Assembly (NCBI RefSeq): GCF_000312445.1
Contig: NZ_HE997182.1
Location: 370,689-434,688, forward strand
DNA length: 64,000 bases
Direction: 5' to 3'
From: Phocaeicola abscessus CCUG 55929
GTDB taxonomy: Bacteria > Bacteroidota > Bacteroidia > Bacteroidales > Bacteroidaceae
The notes beneath the pieces were generated by a model. The model was given only the letters and a program-made list of their open reading frames with translations. It had not been told where the DNA came from and ran no database searches. Below, one piece after another: positions 9,685 through 18,379 of the stretch. The translations under genes were made by a program, and so were the position numbers. Each line of letters starts with the position of its first letter. Position 1 is the stretch's first letter.

Positions 9685-9987
9685 ACCTTCTTTGGGAATG
9701 AATATGGCGATTTAAATCATTCTAAAGGCACACAAACACCGCCAATAGAGAAGATAGAACTTGCCTTATAGCTCTTTTCATGGGTGGTTTAGATATAAAT
9801 CGTACCATTCACAATGCAACTATAGCACCTTTGAGGAAATTTCTTTCTGCTCTCAATAAGGTGTTCGCTCATATCCTTGAAATAACCAATTCCAATTCGC
9901 TTCATCTGATTGTAAATACCGAAGATACAAGTTTATATAAACTAGTTAGGAGGCATTATTAGTTTGTGCGAATCTATTATTAGGTTT

Positions 9988-10800
9988 TCACTCTTCAAAT
10001 TGCATCATCTTTGCAACTTGAAGAAAATACTCATTTGACCAAATGTCAAGTTCAAGTGGATTTATTACGAATGATTCTACATCAGCCTTCACCATGTTGA
10101 TGTTGGTGTTGGCGAGCTTTAGCTTAAGAAGAACCATGAATTGTTCACGAGTCATATCTTCTCCATTGAATTGCAGGATACGTTCATGTAGATGCGTCCA
10201 GCTAAGCTTGATGCCTTGGCGCACATACCACTCAAAGTCATACCAGTCACGCCCCTTTACCCTATTCTTCCATGTACGGAATACGAGAGCGTGCATCTTA
10301 CCGGCAAAAAGGTCGGGTAAAGAGAAACAGCAAGTCATGAAAGAGTATGGCATCATCAGCAGTTTCTGTTCGGTATTAAAAAGCAATGGAGGTTCTGTGT
10401 CCACTTCAATCTTAATCTTTAGGCTCTTCTCATGCTGAAAAGTCAGATTATAAACATCGGTTGTATCTTTTAGAAATGCAGATTCCACCTTGCCAAAACT
10501 ATGTTTATCTTTCTTTGTAATCTCTACTGTTCTTCCAACAATCTCAAACTCCTTGACAATGGCAGGGAAGAACTGCTCGAAATTGAAATCTGGTTCTTCT
10601 GTCAATAGAGAGAAGTCCATATCTTCAGAGAAACGCTGTAACCCATGGAAGATGCGAAGGCATGTACCACCATAAAAGGCGGCATGCTCAAAGAAACCAG
10701 CGCGGTAAAGACCAGCCAAGGCTACTTGTTGCATTACTTCGTAGTTGGCCTTACGATCTTGTTCCGCATATCGAGAAAGCATTTGTTCATATATTGTCAT
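9988..10800 (-). CDS. abiEii: Type IV TA toxin, AbiEii nucleotidyltransferase
   Basis: A 270-residue protein of the AbiEii/AbiGii nucleotidyltransferase family. The core motif GGTCLRIFHGL followed by RFSEDMDFSL holds the catalytic pair of aspartates after Gly-Gly-Thr. A downstream Lys-Asp region (PDLFAGKMHALVFR, VKGRDWYDFEWY) matches the family's second conserved block. Such toxins transfer nucleotides to RNA targets such as tRNA acceptor ends and cause abortive infection or growth arrest. Its start overlaps the antitoxin stop as TAATG, so the toxin is translated after, and coupled to, the antitoxin. It lies in the AT-rich accessory segment. Confidence 0.9.
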   Translation of the reverse strand: MTIYEQMLSRYAEQDRKANYEVMQQVALAGLYRAGFFEHAAFYGGTCLRIFHGLQRFSEDMDFSLLTEEPDFNFEQFFPAIVKEFEIVGRTVEITKKDKHSFGKVESAFLKDTTDVYNLTFQHEKSLKIKIEVDTEPPLLFNTEQKLLMMPYSFMTCCFSLPDLFAGKMHALVFRTWKNRVKGRDWYDFEWYVRQGIKLSWTHLHERILQFNGEDMTREQFMVLLKLKLANTNINMVKADVESFVINPLELDIWSNEYFLQVAKMMQFEE

Positions 10801-11402
10801 TATCTCAATATTTTAGCTATGTTCAACATTGCTTGTTTTTTTTTACTCACCTCGGCATATTCCTCAAATCTTTCTGGCTTAAGCTTGATGAACTCTTCCA
10901 TGTCAATGCGGAGGTAATCTTTAAGATAGGAAATTGTCTCGTTCTTGTAACGAAGTCTCACACCTGTTGAAAGTATAATCAAGTCGGCTAGAGCCTTCTC
11001 GGGCGTAGCTATCTGATAGCACACTCCATTATCTTCGTGTAAGTTGATACCCAGTCGATAGTAGTCGAGGGGGAGGATATCATAAGAGAATCTACCTAAC
11101 TGATTATCGAAGATACGTGAGCGGTTGGTGCATACCGATGTAGTAGCATATACATGTTCGGGAATCAAACCATAGAGTCTCAATGCAGACTCTTTCGATA
11201 CATAAGACGGTCCATAGATATGGTTGGCTATTAAGGCTAAATTATAAGATGATGAAGCCTTTACAAACAAACCTCGCTTCAAGCGCACAATATCACCAGC
11301 CTTTTCCATTTCCAATATCTTCTGCATTGGAGCCTTGAAGTCTGTCAGATACGATGTCAACACATTAGCAGTCATCGGTATGTTTGGTATATTTAGCGTC
11401 AT
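10800..11402 (-). CDS. abiEi: Type IV TA antitoxin, AbiEi family
   Basis: A 200-residue partner of the AbiEii toxin. The N-terminal ~60 residues form a winged-helix-like segment (LTSYLTDFKAPMQKILEMEK, DIVRLKRGLFVK). The rest is the AbiEi C-terminal antitoxin domain: YVSKESALRLYGLIPE, VYATTSVCTNRSR, CYQIATPEKALADLI. In studied AbiE systems this protein represses its own promoter and blocks the toxin without direct contact. A consensus -7 box at 11440-11433 lies 31 bp before the ATG. The gene order antitoxin-toxin and the TAATG overlap are standard. Confidence 0.88.
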   Translation of the reverse strand: MTLNIPNIPMTANVLTSYLTDFKAPMQKILEMEKAGDIVRLKRGLFVKASSSYNLALIANHIYGPSYVSKESALRLYGLIPEHVYATTSVCTNRSRIFDNQLGRFSYDILPLDYYRLGINLHEDNGVCYQIATPEKALADLIILSTGVRLRYKNETISYLKDYLRIDMEEFIKLKPERFEEYAEVSKKKQAMLNIAKILR

Positions 11403-11432
11403 AAACTATGTCTCTCATTCGTTCTTTCGATG

Positions 11433-11440
11433 CAAAGGTA
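11433..11440 (-). promoter_or_regulatory. -7 box (TACCTTTG) for abiEi-abiEii
   Basis: Perfect Bacteroidetes TAnnTTTG box on the minus strand. A TTGG sits about 19 nt upstream, the expected -33 spacing. It predicts a short leader before the abiEi ATG at 11402. Confidence 0.7.
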
Positions 11441-11549
11441 GTCATTTTTATGCATGTTGCCAAGAAACATTCTGCATTTCGTGCAGAAACATGACTGCTT
11501 TTCTATTGAAAAATAGTTTTTTAGAAACCGATGAGAAGCTAAGGCGACT

Positions 11550-11950
11550 TTATTCTCCCCAATTGCTGCGGTCGAGATTTCGATATCCGATGGCTTCTGC
11601 CAAGTGGTGGGTTTGTATATTATCGCTTCCTTCAAGGTCGGCAATGGTTCGTGCTACCTTTAGGATACGAGTGTATGCACGTGCCGATAAGTCTAACTTT
11701 GTCATAGCCTTATGAAGCAGCAGTAAGCCATCTTTGTCAGGCTCTGCATATTTATGGATTAGTCTTGACGTCATTTGTGCATTACAAAAAACATCCTTCA
11801 CCTCTTTGAACCTTTCTGTCTGGATATTACGTGCAGCTATGACTCGCTTGCGGATTTCACTGCTTTGTTCACCTTGCGCTGTATTCGAGATATAGGTGTT
11901 ATCTCAATCTGCAAATCTAAACAGTCAAGTAAAAGAAGGTCTAGAAATAT
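11550..11950 (-). pseudogene. Decayed C-terminal fragment of a second comM
   Basis: The last ~80 codons (11800-11550) read CNAQMTSRL...AMTKLDLSARAYTRILKV...HLAEAIGYRNLDRS, clearly homologous to the C terminus of the intact comM 1.7 kb away. By eye about two thirds of residues match. Upstream the similarity continues but changes frame: EQSSEIRKRVIAARNIQ near 11860 and LDLQIEITP near 11900. So the fragment is frameshifted and has lost the N-terminal two thirds including the ATPase core. It is AT-rich like its surroundings and points the same way as the intact gene. Confidence 0.8.
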
Positions 11951-12005
11951 CTGTTATCTTTTGAAGGCATCCACCACAAGGCTTTATGCTCTAATTAACT
12001 ATGAA

Positions 12006-12119
12006 AATCACCTCTGCAATTCTTTCAAGTTCTTATTAATTCACATTTCAAAAATACGATTTTCTCAAGTTAACACCTTGACTACAAGGGAAAAAGAAAT
12101 CATAACTGCAATGCTTTGA
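12006..12119. repeat. Copy B of the ~115-bp direct repeat
   Basis: Same orientation and length as 9568-9684, roughly three quarters identical by eye, with a TATTTTTG-like minus-strand -7 box at the matching place. The two copies bracket abiEi/abiEii and the comM remnant, 2.4 kb apart. The 12120-12360 stretch after it has short frames (for example VRVTEFAKKMGY) that I do not recognise. Confidence 0.6.
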
Positions 12120-12360
12120 GTCTAAATTTTTTAGCATATCCAAACTTACAAATAATTAGAAAAGTGGTGCATAGACTATGAAGGATATATTTGAATCGAC
12201 TCCTCTGGTAAACGAACAAGTAAATCCATTATATACCCAAGAAGAGAGCATACCAGAAGGGAAAAAACTATATCTGCTGAAGTGATGATTGATACTGCAC
12301 GATCTAATCACGTGAGGGTAACTGAATTTGCAAAGAAAATGGGCTACGTCCAGATAGAGA

Positions 12361-12641
12361 ATGGCTTCTTCTCTAGAAACTATAATGAACGTTCCAGCTC
12401 AAAATAGACCTAGTCTGGAAATAGCCATCGCTAAAATGATAGATGTTGAAATATTAAATAGAAGAGACCGAAAAACAAAGATGTATCTTAAAACTAGTTG
12501 TCTGAGATATACTAATGCACATATAGAAGATATCATATGTGGAGCAGATCGAAACAACTGCCAATGAACAAATGGTATGACTATATTGGTGATCCTACGC
12601 TAGCTGATGCGATTCTTGATAGACTCGTAGCTAAAATATAA
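12361..12641 (+). pseudogene. istB: IS21-family istB remnant with internal deletion
   Basis: Two parts of an IstB helper ATPase are joined. Codons from 12361 give SLETIMNVPAQNRPSLEIAI, then KMIDVEILNRRDRKTKMYLK and RYTNAHIEDI, the N-terminal domain. A different frame from 12540 gives SKQLPMNKWYDYIGDPTLAD followed by AILDRLVAKI and a stop, the C-terminal signature. The central ATPase part with Walker A and B (about 140 residues in intact IstB) is missing and the two parts are out of frame. No istA is recognisable upstream. Confidence 0.8.
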
Positions 12642-12683
12642 TAGAATTTCGAGACGATTCTATGCGAAAAAAAGAAAAATAGC

Positions 12684-12691
12684 TACATTTG
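12684..12691 (+). promoter_or_regulatory. -7 box (TACATTTG) upstream of the small outer-membrane protein
   Basis: Matches TAnnTTTG and lies 127 bp before the ATG at 12818. No clear -33 element is seen, so confidence is moderate. Confidence 0.45.
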
Positions 12692-12817
12692 CAATTAACA
12701 AGAAAAAACTGAGAATCATGGTATCGTTTGCAGTGATACGGTGCTACTACACCTTTATCGGCATTTTGCGTCACAACAAAACTATAAAAGATTTATTAAA
12801 TTAAAATTTACATTGTT

Positions 12818-13331
12818 ATGAAAAAGAATTTGTTTCTTATTTATGCTTGTTCTTTGTGTTATAGTAGTTAGAGCACAAGATAAAGTAAACAAACATCAAT
12901 TTTCTGTAGAAGCAGGAGTTGGAGGAAATGGCGTTGCATCAATGGATTTAGGGTTGAGGTATCAAATAAACTTTCACCCTAATATTGCATGGGATGTCTT
13001 AACTGTTAAAGGTATCAGCAGTTTTGATAATTTCCCAACTGATGATTTGTTAGTGGAAGCTATGTCTGGTTTGCGCCTAACATCACCATCATTTAATGGA
13101 CTAAAAGCTTATGCTACAGGAAAAGTTGGATATGGTAACTATTGTACCAGTACTGATGAATCTGGATTTGTATTCGAAGTAGGAGGAGGTTTGTATTTAA
13201 CAAAACATTTTTATGTAGGCTATGCTTTTAATCAAATATCATATGATACAGATGTAAGAGTTGGGAAAAAAAACGAGACAGTTAGCGTAAAAGGAAAATA
13301 CCATGCGTGTCGTATAGGTTTCACTTTTTAA
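12818..13331 (+). pseudogene. Small outer-membrane beta-barrel protein, frameshifted in the signal peptide
   Basis: The mature part (frame of 12843-13331) is a ~150-residue protein with alternating residues, repeated glycines and an aromatic end (ACRIGFTF), typical of a small porin-like beta-barrel. It begins with VIVVRAQDK, the end of a signal peptide. The missing start of that signal peptide, ATGAAAAAGAATTTG at 12818, is in another frame; removing one base in the cttatttatg stretch (12837-12842) would join them. Either the gene is inactivated, the sequence has an error, or translation begins at the ATG at 12843 with a poor signal peptide. Function unknown. A terminator follows. Confidence 0.55.
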
Positions 13332-13366
13332 TTGATAATAAGAATTATCGAATTGATAAAATACAG

Positions 13367-13404
13367 AGAGACATAGGAGTTTATTTTTTTGCTCCTATGC
13401 CTCT
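13367..13404 (+). terminator. Terminator hairpin after the beta-barrel gene
   Basis: Left arm agagacataggag and right arm ctcctatgcctct pair with one mismatch around a T-rich loop, followed by tcttt. It lies 35 bp after the stop at 13331. From here to 13544 no gene is seen. Confidence 0.65.
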
Positions 13405-13544
13405 TTCTTTGTCAGAGTTGTATATTGAGGAATATGAACTGACATGTTTATTACATGACTCCGTTTTTTAGATTATGATAATTTGTTGTTTTAGTTAGAT
13501 GATAAGACTCTATTTGGGAAGTTCTATAATAGTACTATTCTTTA

Positions 13545-15083
13545 TTATCCACCCCAGCTTCTTCTGTCAAGACTGCGATAAGAGATGGCTTCGGCTAAAT
13601 GAGCGGTTCTGATCTGTTCGCTCCCTTCCATGTCGGCGATGGTGCGCGAGACTTTCAAGATACGATCGTACGCCCGAGCCGAAAGGTCTAGCTTCGTCAT
13701 GGCCGACTTCAGCAAGCGAAGTCCCGTCTCATCCGGCTTGGCGAATTGCCGAAGCAACCTGCTCTCCATTTGCGCATTGCAGTAGATGCCGGGGTAAGCC
13801 TCGAACCGCTCTTCCTGTATCTTTCTCGCCCGGAGAACTCTGGCCCTGATGGTCGCGCTGTTCTCTCCGCATCTGTCTTCCGACAGCTTCTCGAAGGGGA
13901 CGGGAACGATCTCTATCTGAATATCGATCCGGTCTAACAAGGGGCCCGAAATTTTGTTCAAGTATCTTTGAATTTGACTTTGCGCGCAAACACACCGACG
14001 GGCGGGATGGTTGTGATATCCGCAAGGGCACGGATTCATCGAGGCGATCAGCATGAAGCCGGCTGGATAGTCCAAACTGTATTTGGCCCTCGATACGGTA
14101 ATGCGCCGGTCTTCCAAGGGTTGCCGTAGCACTTCGAGCACACTTCGGTTAAATTCCGGAAGTTCGTCGAGATAGAGAATGCCGTTATGCGCCAAGCTGA
14201 TTTCGCCGGGTTGCGGAGTCGTCCCCCCGCCCACCATCGCCACCTGCGAAATAGTATGATGTGGGCTCCTGAACGGGCGGGTCGTGATCAGGGAAGAATC
14301 CTTTCCCAGCTTCCCCGCCACCGAATGGATTTTCGTGGTTTCCAAGCTCTCCGCCAGGGAGAGCGGGGGTAAAATCGTCGGTAAACGCTTGGCCATCATC
14401 GATTTCCCGCTGCCCGGGCTGCCGATCATGATCAAATTATGCCCTCCCGAAGCCGCTACTTCCAACGCGCGTTTCACAGACTCCTGTCCCCTTACATCTG
14501 AGAAGTCGGAAGAGAACGTGCACTGATGCCGGTAAAATTCCTCCCGCGTGTTGGCCACCGTGGGTGTCAAGCTACGTTGGGCGTTGAAGAATTCGATCAC
14601 TTCCTTGATGTTTTCGACACCCAGGATATCGATCCGGTCTACCACCGCCGCCTCCCGTGCATTTTGCCGGGGGAGGATGAGCCCTTTGAAACCGCTGTTC
14701 CTCGCCTCAATGGCAATGGGAAGCGCCCCCCTTATCGGCTGAAGGCCTCCGTCCAGTCCTAATTCTCCGACGATCATGTACTGAGCGAGTTTCTCTTCGG
14801 CGACGAGTCGGGTAGAAGCCAGTATGCCGATAGCCAACGGAAGATCGTAGGCCGAACCTTCTTTCTTTATATCTGCCGGAGCCATATTGACCACGATCTG
14901 GCAAGAAGGATACTTAAATCCGTTGACCTGCAAGGCGGAATAAATGCGTTCATGGCTCTCCTTCACGGCCGAATCGGGCAAGCCGACCAAAAAGAACTTG
15001 ATGCCGCGCGAGCTATTCACTTCGATGGTGACGATGGTGGCGTCGATGCCCTGCAAGGCTGCGCCGTAAACTTTTACAAGCAT
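13545..15083 (-). CDS. comM: ComM/YifB family Mg-chelatase-like AAA+ ATPase
   Basis: A 512-residue, full-length ComM. Residues 1-~165 are the Lon-protease-like (S5 fold) N-terminal domain, starting MLVKVYGAALQGIDA. The AAA+ core has Walker A GSPGSGKS at 221-228 and Walker B LYLDELPEF. A cysteine cluster (CPCGYHNHPARRCVC) precedes LLDRIDIQIEI and the C-terminal Mg-chelatase lid. ComM is a hexameric helicase that promotes branch migration during natural transformation. In Acinetobacter the gene is a known insertion site for genomic islands. Here a decayed second 3' end lies 1.6 kb downstream and the base composition changes at the 3' end of this gene. Confidence 0.92.
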   Translation of the reverse strand: MLVKVYGAALQGIDATIVTIEVNSSRGIKFFLVGLPDSAVKESHERIYSALQVNGFKYPSCQIVVNMAPADIKKEGSAYDLPLAIGILASTRLVAEEKLAQYMIVGELGLDGGLQPIRGALPIAIEARNSGFKGLILPRQNAREAAVVDRIDILGVENIKEVIEFFNAQRSLTPTVANTREEFYRHQCTFSSDFSDVRGQESVKRALEVAASGGHNLIMIGSPGSGKSMMAKRLPTILPPLSLAESLETTKIHSVAGKLGKDSSLITTRPFRSPHHTISQVAMVGGGTTPQPGEISLAHNGILYLDELPEFNRSVLEVLRQPLEDRRITVSRAKYSLDYPAGFMLIASMNPCPCGYHNHPARRCVCAQSQIQRYLNKISGPLLDRIDIQIEIVPVPFEKLSEDRCGENSATIRARVLRARKIQEERFEAYPGIYCNAQMESRLLRQFAKPDETGLRLLKSAMTKLDLSARAYDRILKVSRTIADMEGSEQIRTAHLAEAISYRSLDRRSWGG

Positions 15084-15116
15084 AGTATGTTAGTCCAGAG
15101 AGTTGTTTATAAATGG

Positions 15117-16164
15117 TTATCTGTTTCTTAGCAGTCTTTTCCGTTGTGTTTCGTTCTCTTTATCCTGTTTCGTCAATTCTCTTACTTTCCGTACGATGGC
15201 CTCGCGGGCGATATGGCGGTCTACGATCCGCCTGGTTTTATCGAGCAAAAAAATGGGTCGGCAATGTCGAAAGCCCGACTTGAGCGGCCAGATTCCCCTT
15301 CCATCCCTTGAAATCGCAGACTTGTTTCCATTGTACGGTGTCTCTTTGGCCGATCGCATCCGTCCAGGCTTTGCGGTCCAGATCGAGCGAGACGCTGACC
15401 GCCGTGAACTTTTCCTTTCTCAGTTCCTGGATCACGGATGCCAAAGAATCCTGCTCCTCCACGCTCTGTCGGTCCCAGCTGGCCCAAAAACTGAGGAGGA
15501 CATACCGGTCTCTGAGCGTATGGAAGTCGATATATTTCCCGTTGCTGTCCGGTTCTCGAAGAAGATCGACATAGGCTTTCTCCCGTTTCTCCGACTCCTT
15601 GGCCTTTGCCAATAAATCCGAAAGGTAGCGGGTATCCTGCACATTTCCGCTCAGGGATTCGATCAGCTCAACGATGTGTTTATAGTCCGGCGCGCTGTCG
15701 TGGGCATAAAACTCGTCTATCAGGCAAACATTCGCATAAGAGCGGGGATGCGAACGAATAAACGTATCGACGGCCGCTTTCACGGGCAGGTTCGCTACTT
15801 CCCTCTTCTTAAGTGCATAAAGCATCTCGCCCAGCAGGTTATTCTCGCCCTCTCCCTTTAAGACGAATAGCCTGTTATTCCCCTTGACCGTCGCTTTCTT
15901 GCCTTTCTCCACGATGATCGGAATCCTCTCCCCGTTATCGAGCAGGAGGCGGAAGATGCTCAACGTATCCGGCCGAAGCGTGAGTTCGATCTTTCCTTGC
16001 TTTGCCACCAACGTGTCGAAGCGGTATTCGGGGGTTATGTAGTAGAGGAACAGGGTGTCGGTAGTCAACCCTTCCAATTTTCCTTCCAGCGTAAACGTGT
16101 TCTTCCCGCCGCAAGCGGTGAGAAGCGATAGCTGCGCGAGGAAGAGGAGGCCGTATGCTTTCAT
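15117..16164 (-). pseudogene. TlpA-like thioredoxin-fold lipoprotein, frameshifted near the C terminus
   Basis: From the ATG at 16164 (lipobox LLTAC after MKAYGLLFLAQLS) the frame runs through a DUF4369-like N-terminal domain and a thioredoxin-like domain, then hits a stop at 15238 after LSTLPTHFFAR. A run of seven T on the coding strand (15248-15254) sits at that point. Removing one T restores THFLLDKT.RIVDRHIARE and a normal C terminus ending at 15117. It could be a mutation, a sequencing error or slippage. The redox site is also lost: the expected WxxC is FWASWDRQS, with no CxxC, so even the restored protein would not be a thiol oxidoreductase. Upstream M codons (to 16329) precede a repeat and are unlikely starts. 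Confidence 0.75.
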
Positions 16165-16326
16165 GTCGATGTAGTTTGTTGCGAAATTAACTATTTTAAG
16201 CCAATATCGCATCATAAAATCGGATATTTTGCAGACGAAAGCCGGGAAGGCGGCTTTTTCCGCCCCGATCGTTCCTCGCTCCTCCGAAGCTGCCGGGCAA
16301 TCTTCGGAAAGAGACTGAACTCCCTT

Positions 16327-16388
16327 CAAAAAGATACTAATCTTTCTTCAAAAAGAAACTAATCTTTTTCCGAAAAGATACTAATCTT
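16327..16388. repeat. Three tandem copies of a palindromic ~23-bp unit
   Basis: The core AAAGATACTAATCTTT recurs at about 16329, 16351 (one change, GAAACT) and 16374, spaced 22-23 bp, each an imperfect palindrome AAAGAT-n4-ATCTTT. It lies in the 396-bp gap upstream of the TlpA-like gene and could be a repeated operator. Apart from this and the terminator at 16497, the gap holds nothing recognisable. Confidence 0.75.
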
Positions 16389-16496
16389 CTGTAAAGAATT
16401 GCCGAACTATTTTAAAAAAAACTTCCGACCGAATTTCGAAGCCGTTCCGACAGGGCTTCCGACGATTGCCGTTCTCTTCCGGACAGGCCATAAAAG

Positions 16497-16530
16497 AGAG
16501 GGAAGAACGCGGGCAGGCGTTCTTCCCTCT
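16497..16530 (-). terminator. Terminator of the TPR lipoprotein gene
   Basis: Perfect 14-bp stem (agagggaagaacgc / gcgttcttccctct) with a 6-base loop, followed on the minus strand by ctttta. It starts 30 bp after the stop of the minus-strand gene ending at 16561. Confidence 0.8.
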
Positions 16531-16560
16531 TCGGTGTTATGACGAGTCGATTCCGGTTGG

Positions 16561-18237
16561 TTATTTTATTTCGTCGGCATATTTGGCGAATTCGCGGTCA
16601 GCTGCTGCCTTAGCGGCAAGAGAGGGATCTTTCATCACCGCCCGCTGCATGGCGCTCTTGACCAACGAGGCGTTGTTCGTGCGGGCACCGACGATCGCCA
16701 TCAAGTAATCGGTCATTGCATCGGGGTTTTTAATGCTTTCCAACGTGCTCTTCGCCTTGTTGTAATCCTTGACCAGGATCTGTGCTTGCGCGGCGCTGTT
16801 GGTAGCCGCATTGCCGAACGCATTCACGGCTTTCTGATACTGTCCTTGTTTGATATACAGATTGCCCAACGCTTCGTTGGCGGCACTGGCGCCGGTGGCT
16901 TTGCCTAAATAAGCTTCGGCGGCGGGGACATGGTTCTTCGCCAATTCCACCAGTCCTAAGTTCGCGTTGACTTCGGCGGCATTCGCATTCAGTGAGGCGG
17001 CTTTTTGGAAGAACGATTGCGCCATATCGATGTCACCGGCTGCATAAGCCAGTTCGCCCAAGTTGTTGTAGGCGCGGTAATCGTTCGGGTAACGTTCTTT
17101 CGTCTTATTATAAATGGCTTCTTTGCGAGCGTTATCGTTGGTCAGGGTAGCGGCGTACAGAAGTTCCTCTACGTTCAGCACTTTGGGATCGGTGTCGAAG
17201 GCTTCGTTGATCTCGTCGTCGGAACGGCCGATGATCTCGTAATTCGCGGTCAGCCGAGCGCGGCGCAGCTGGGGCAAGATCTCGTCGGCCAACGTTTTAT
17301 ATACGGAAGAGATGTTCTTGATTTCGGTTTCCCGCTGCTGCGGATCGCTGTACATGGACAGGACGCGCAGTATCAAGTCCTTGTCTTGCAGATTGGATTT
17401 GGAAACCAGCTCCTTGAAACCTTCCCAGTCTTGAGCGGTATAGTTGGCATCCAGATTGGCATCGATCTTCGCCTTCTTCAGCTGTCTGGCCATGTATTTC
17501 TCGGTATTGCTTTCGCGACTCTTCGCCAGGTCCGTATTCAAACTTACGCCGCCGTCGGGCGAAGCGTATGCGGAAACTTCGATATTGTCGATCCTATAAT
17601 TCTTGGTATCGCTGTTCAATTCCGCCACTTTCTTGTGGAAATTTTTGATATCTTCCGAGTTCAGTTCGCTGTTGCGCAGATTCGCCTGTTGGATGAGGAA
17701 CATGATGTTCGCCTGTTCGGCTTGCTTGATGATGCGCTGATACGCGTCGTCGGCATGCGAGGCATGAGCGCTGTTTACTGTCGGGAGTTCGGAAGTGGCG
17801 ATCACACCGTCGGCGATTTTAACCGAAGGAATGGCGTACGACTTCCTTCCTTTGGTGATGACGAAATCCAGATAAAGTTCCGAGTTGGCCATCTCGGGCA
17901 CATAGTCGAATGAGGTCTTCATCGTATAGTCACCACCCATTTTATAGGAGATGGTTTGACCGTTCCCTTCTACCTTTTCCCCCTGAAATAGAGCGGGCTG
18001 GCCTTTCGCTTGGCCGCCATTCCATCTTAACACCGGGGTTACTTGTACGGAGGCATTCTTCTTCATATACTTTTCCGGAAACCGGCCATTAATGGTTACG
18101 GGAACTGTTCCGCCCACCGCTTCGAGGATTTGCGGGTTCGTCGTGAAGTAGTCGGACGATAAGGCTCCCATCTTTCCGCAAGCGGAAAATACGACGATCA
18201 TTACTGCCATCAAAGGCAAATACATTTTTTTAATCAT
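16561..18237 (-). CDS. Lipoprotein with OmpA-like segment and TPR repeats
   Basis: A 558-residue lipoprotein with lipobox VVFSAC (Cys20). Residues ~25-150 are beta-rich. Residues ~190-330 include IEVSAYASPDGGVSLNTDLA followed by SRESNTEKYM, resembling the OmpA-type peptidoglycan-binding pattern (SPDG, then N and R at the usual spacing). From ~360 on there are TPR units: YPNDYRAYNNLGELAYAAGD, then NAAEVNANLGLVELAKN and ANEALGNLYIKQGQYQKA. It may link the outer membrane and peptidoglycan or serve as an envelope scaffold; this is inference. It is transcribed alone from a -7 box at 18302-18295 and ends at a strong hairpin. Confidence 0.75.
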   Translation of the reverse strand: MIKKMYLPLMAVMIVVFSACGKMGALSSDYFTTNPQILEAVGGTVPVTINGRFPEKYMKKNASVQVTPVLRWNGGQAKGQPALFQGEKVEGNGQTISYKMGGDYTMKTSFDYVPEMANSELYLDFVITKGRKSYAIPSVKIADGVIATSELPTVNSAHASHADDAYQRIIKQAEQANIMFLIQQANLRNSELNSEDIKNFHKKVAELNSDTKNYRIDNIEVSAYASPDGGVSLNTDLAKSRESNTEKYMARQLKKAKIDANLDANYTAQDWEGFKELVSKSNLQDKDLILRVLSMYSDPQQRETEIKNISSVYKTLADEILPQLRRARLTANYEIIGRSDDEINEAFDTDPKVLNVEELLYAATLTNDNARKEAIYNKTKERYPNDYRAYNNLGELAYAAGDIDMAQSFFQKAASLNANAAEVNANLGLVELAKNHVPAAEAYLGKATGASAANEALGNLYIKQGQYQKAVNAFGNAATNSAAQAQILVKDYNKAKSTLESIKNPDAMTDYLMAIVGARTNNASLVKSAMQRAVMKDPSLAAKAAADREFAKYADEIK

Positions 18238-18294
18238 GGGTTACTCTATTTTTTATGGTTTATCTATAAATAAATTCTCCGTCTTTTATCAGGA

Positions 18295-18302
18295 CAAAGA
18301 TA
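18295..18302 (-). promoter_or_regulatory. -7 box (TATCTTTG) for the TPR lipoprotein gene
   Basis: Perfect TAnnTTTG box on the minus strand, 58 bp before the ATG at 18237. Confidence 0.65.
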
Positions 18303-18379
18303 GGAAAAACATTTCCGAATCACTCGACCAGAGTCTCTTTTTTCTGCAAATTATATTAAAAAGAGTAAAACGGAACGGG

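Noticed and set aside
9780-9962. 60-codon frame on the + strand
   Set aside because: No recognisable motif, no promoter box, and it lies in decayed intergenic sequence.
17005-17913. 302-codon frame on the + strand
   Set aside because: Antisense to the TPR lipoprotein; its composition reflects the complementary codons and has no motif or promoter.
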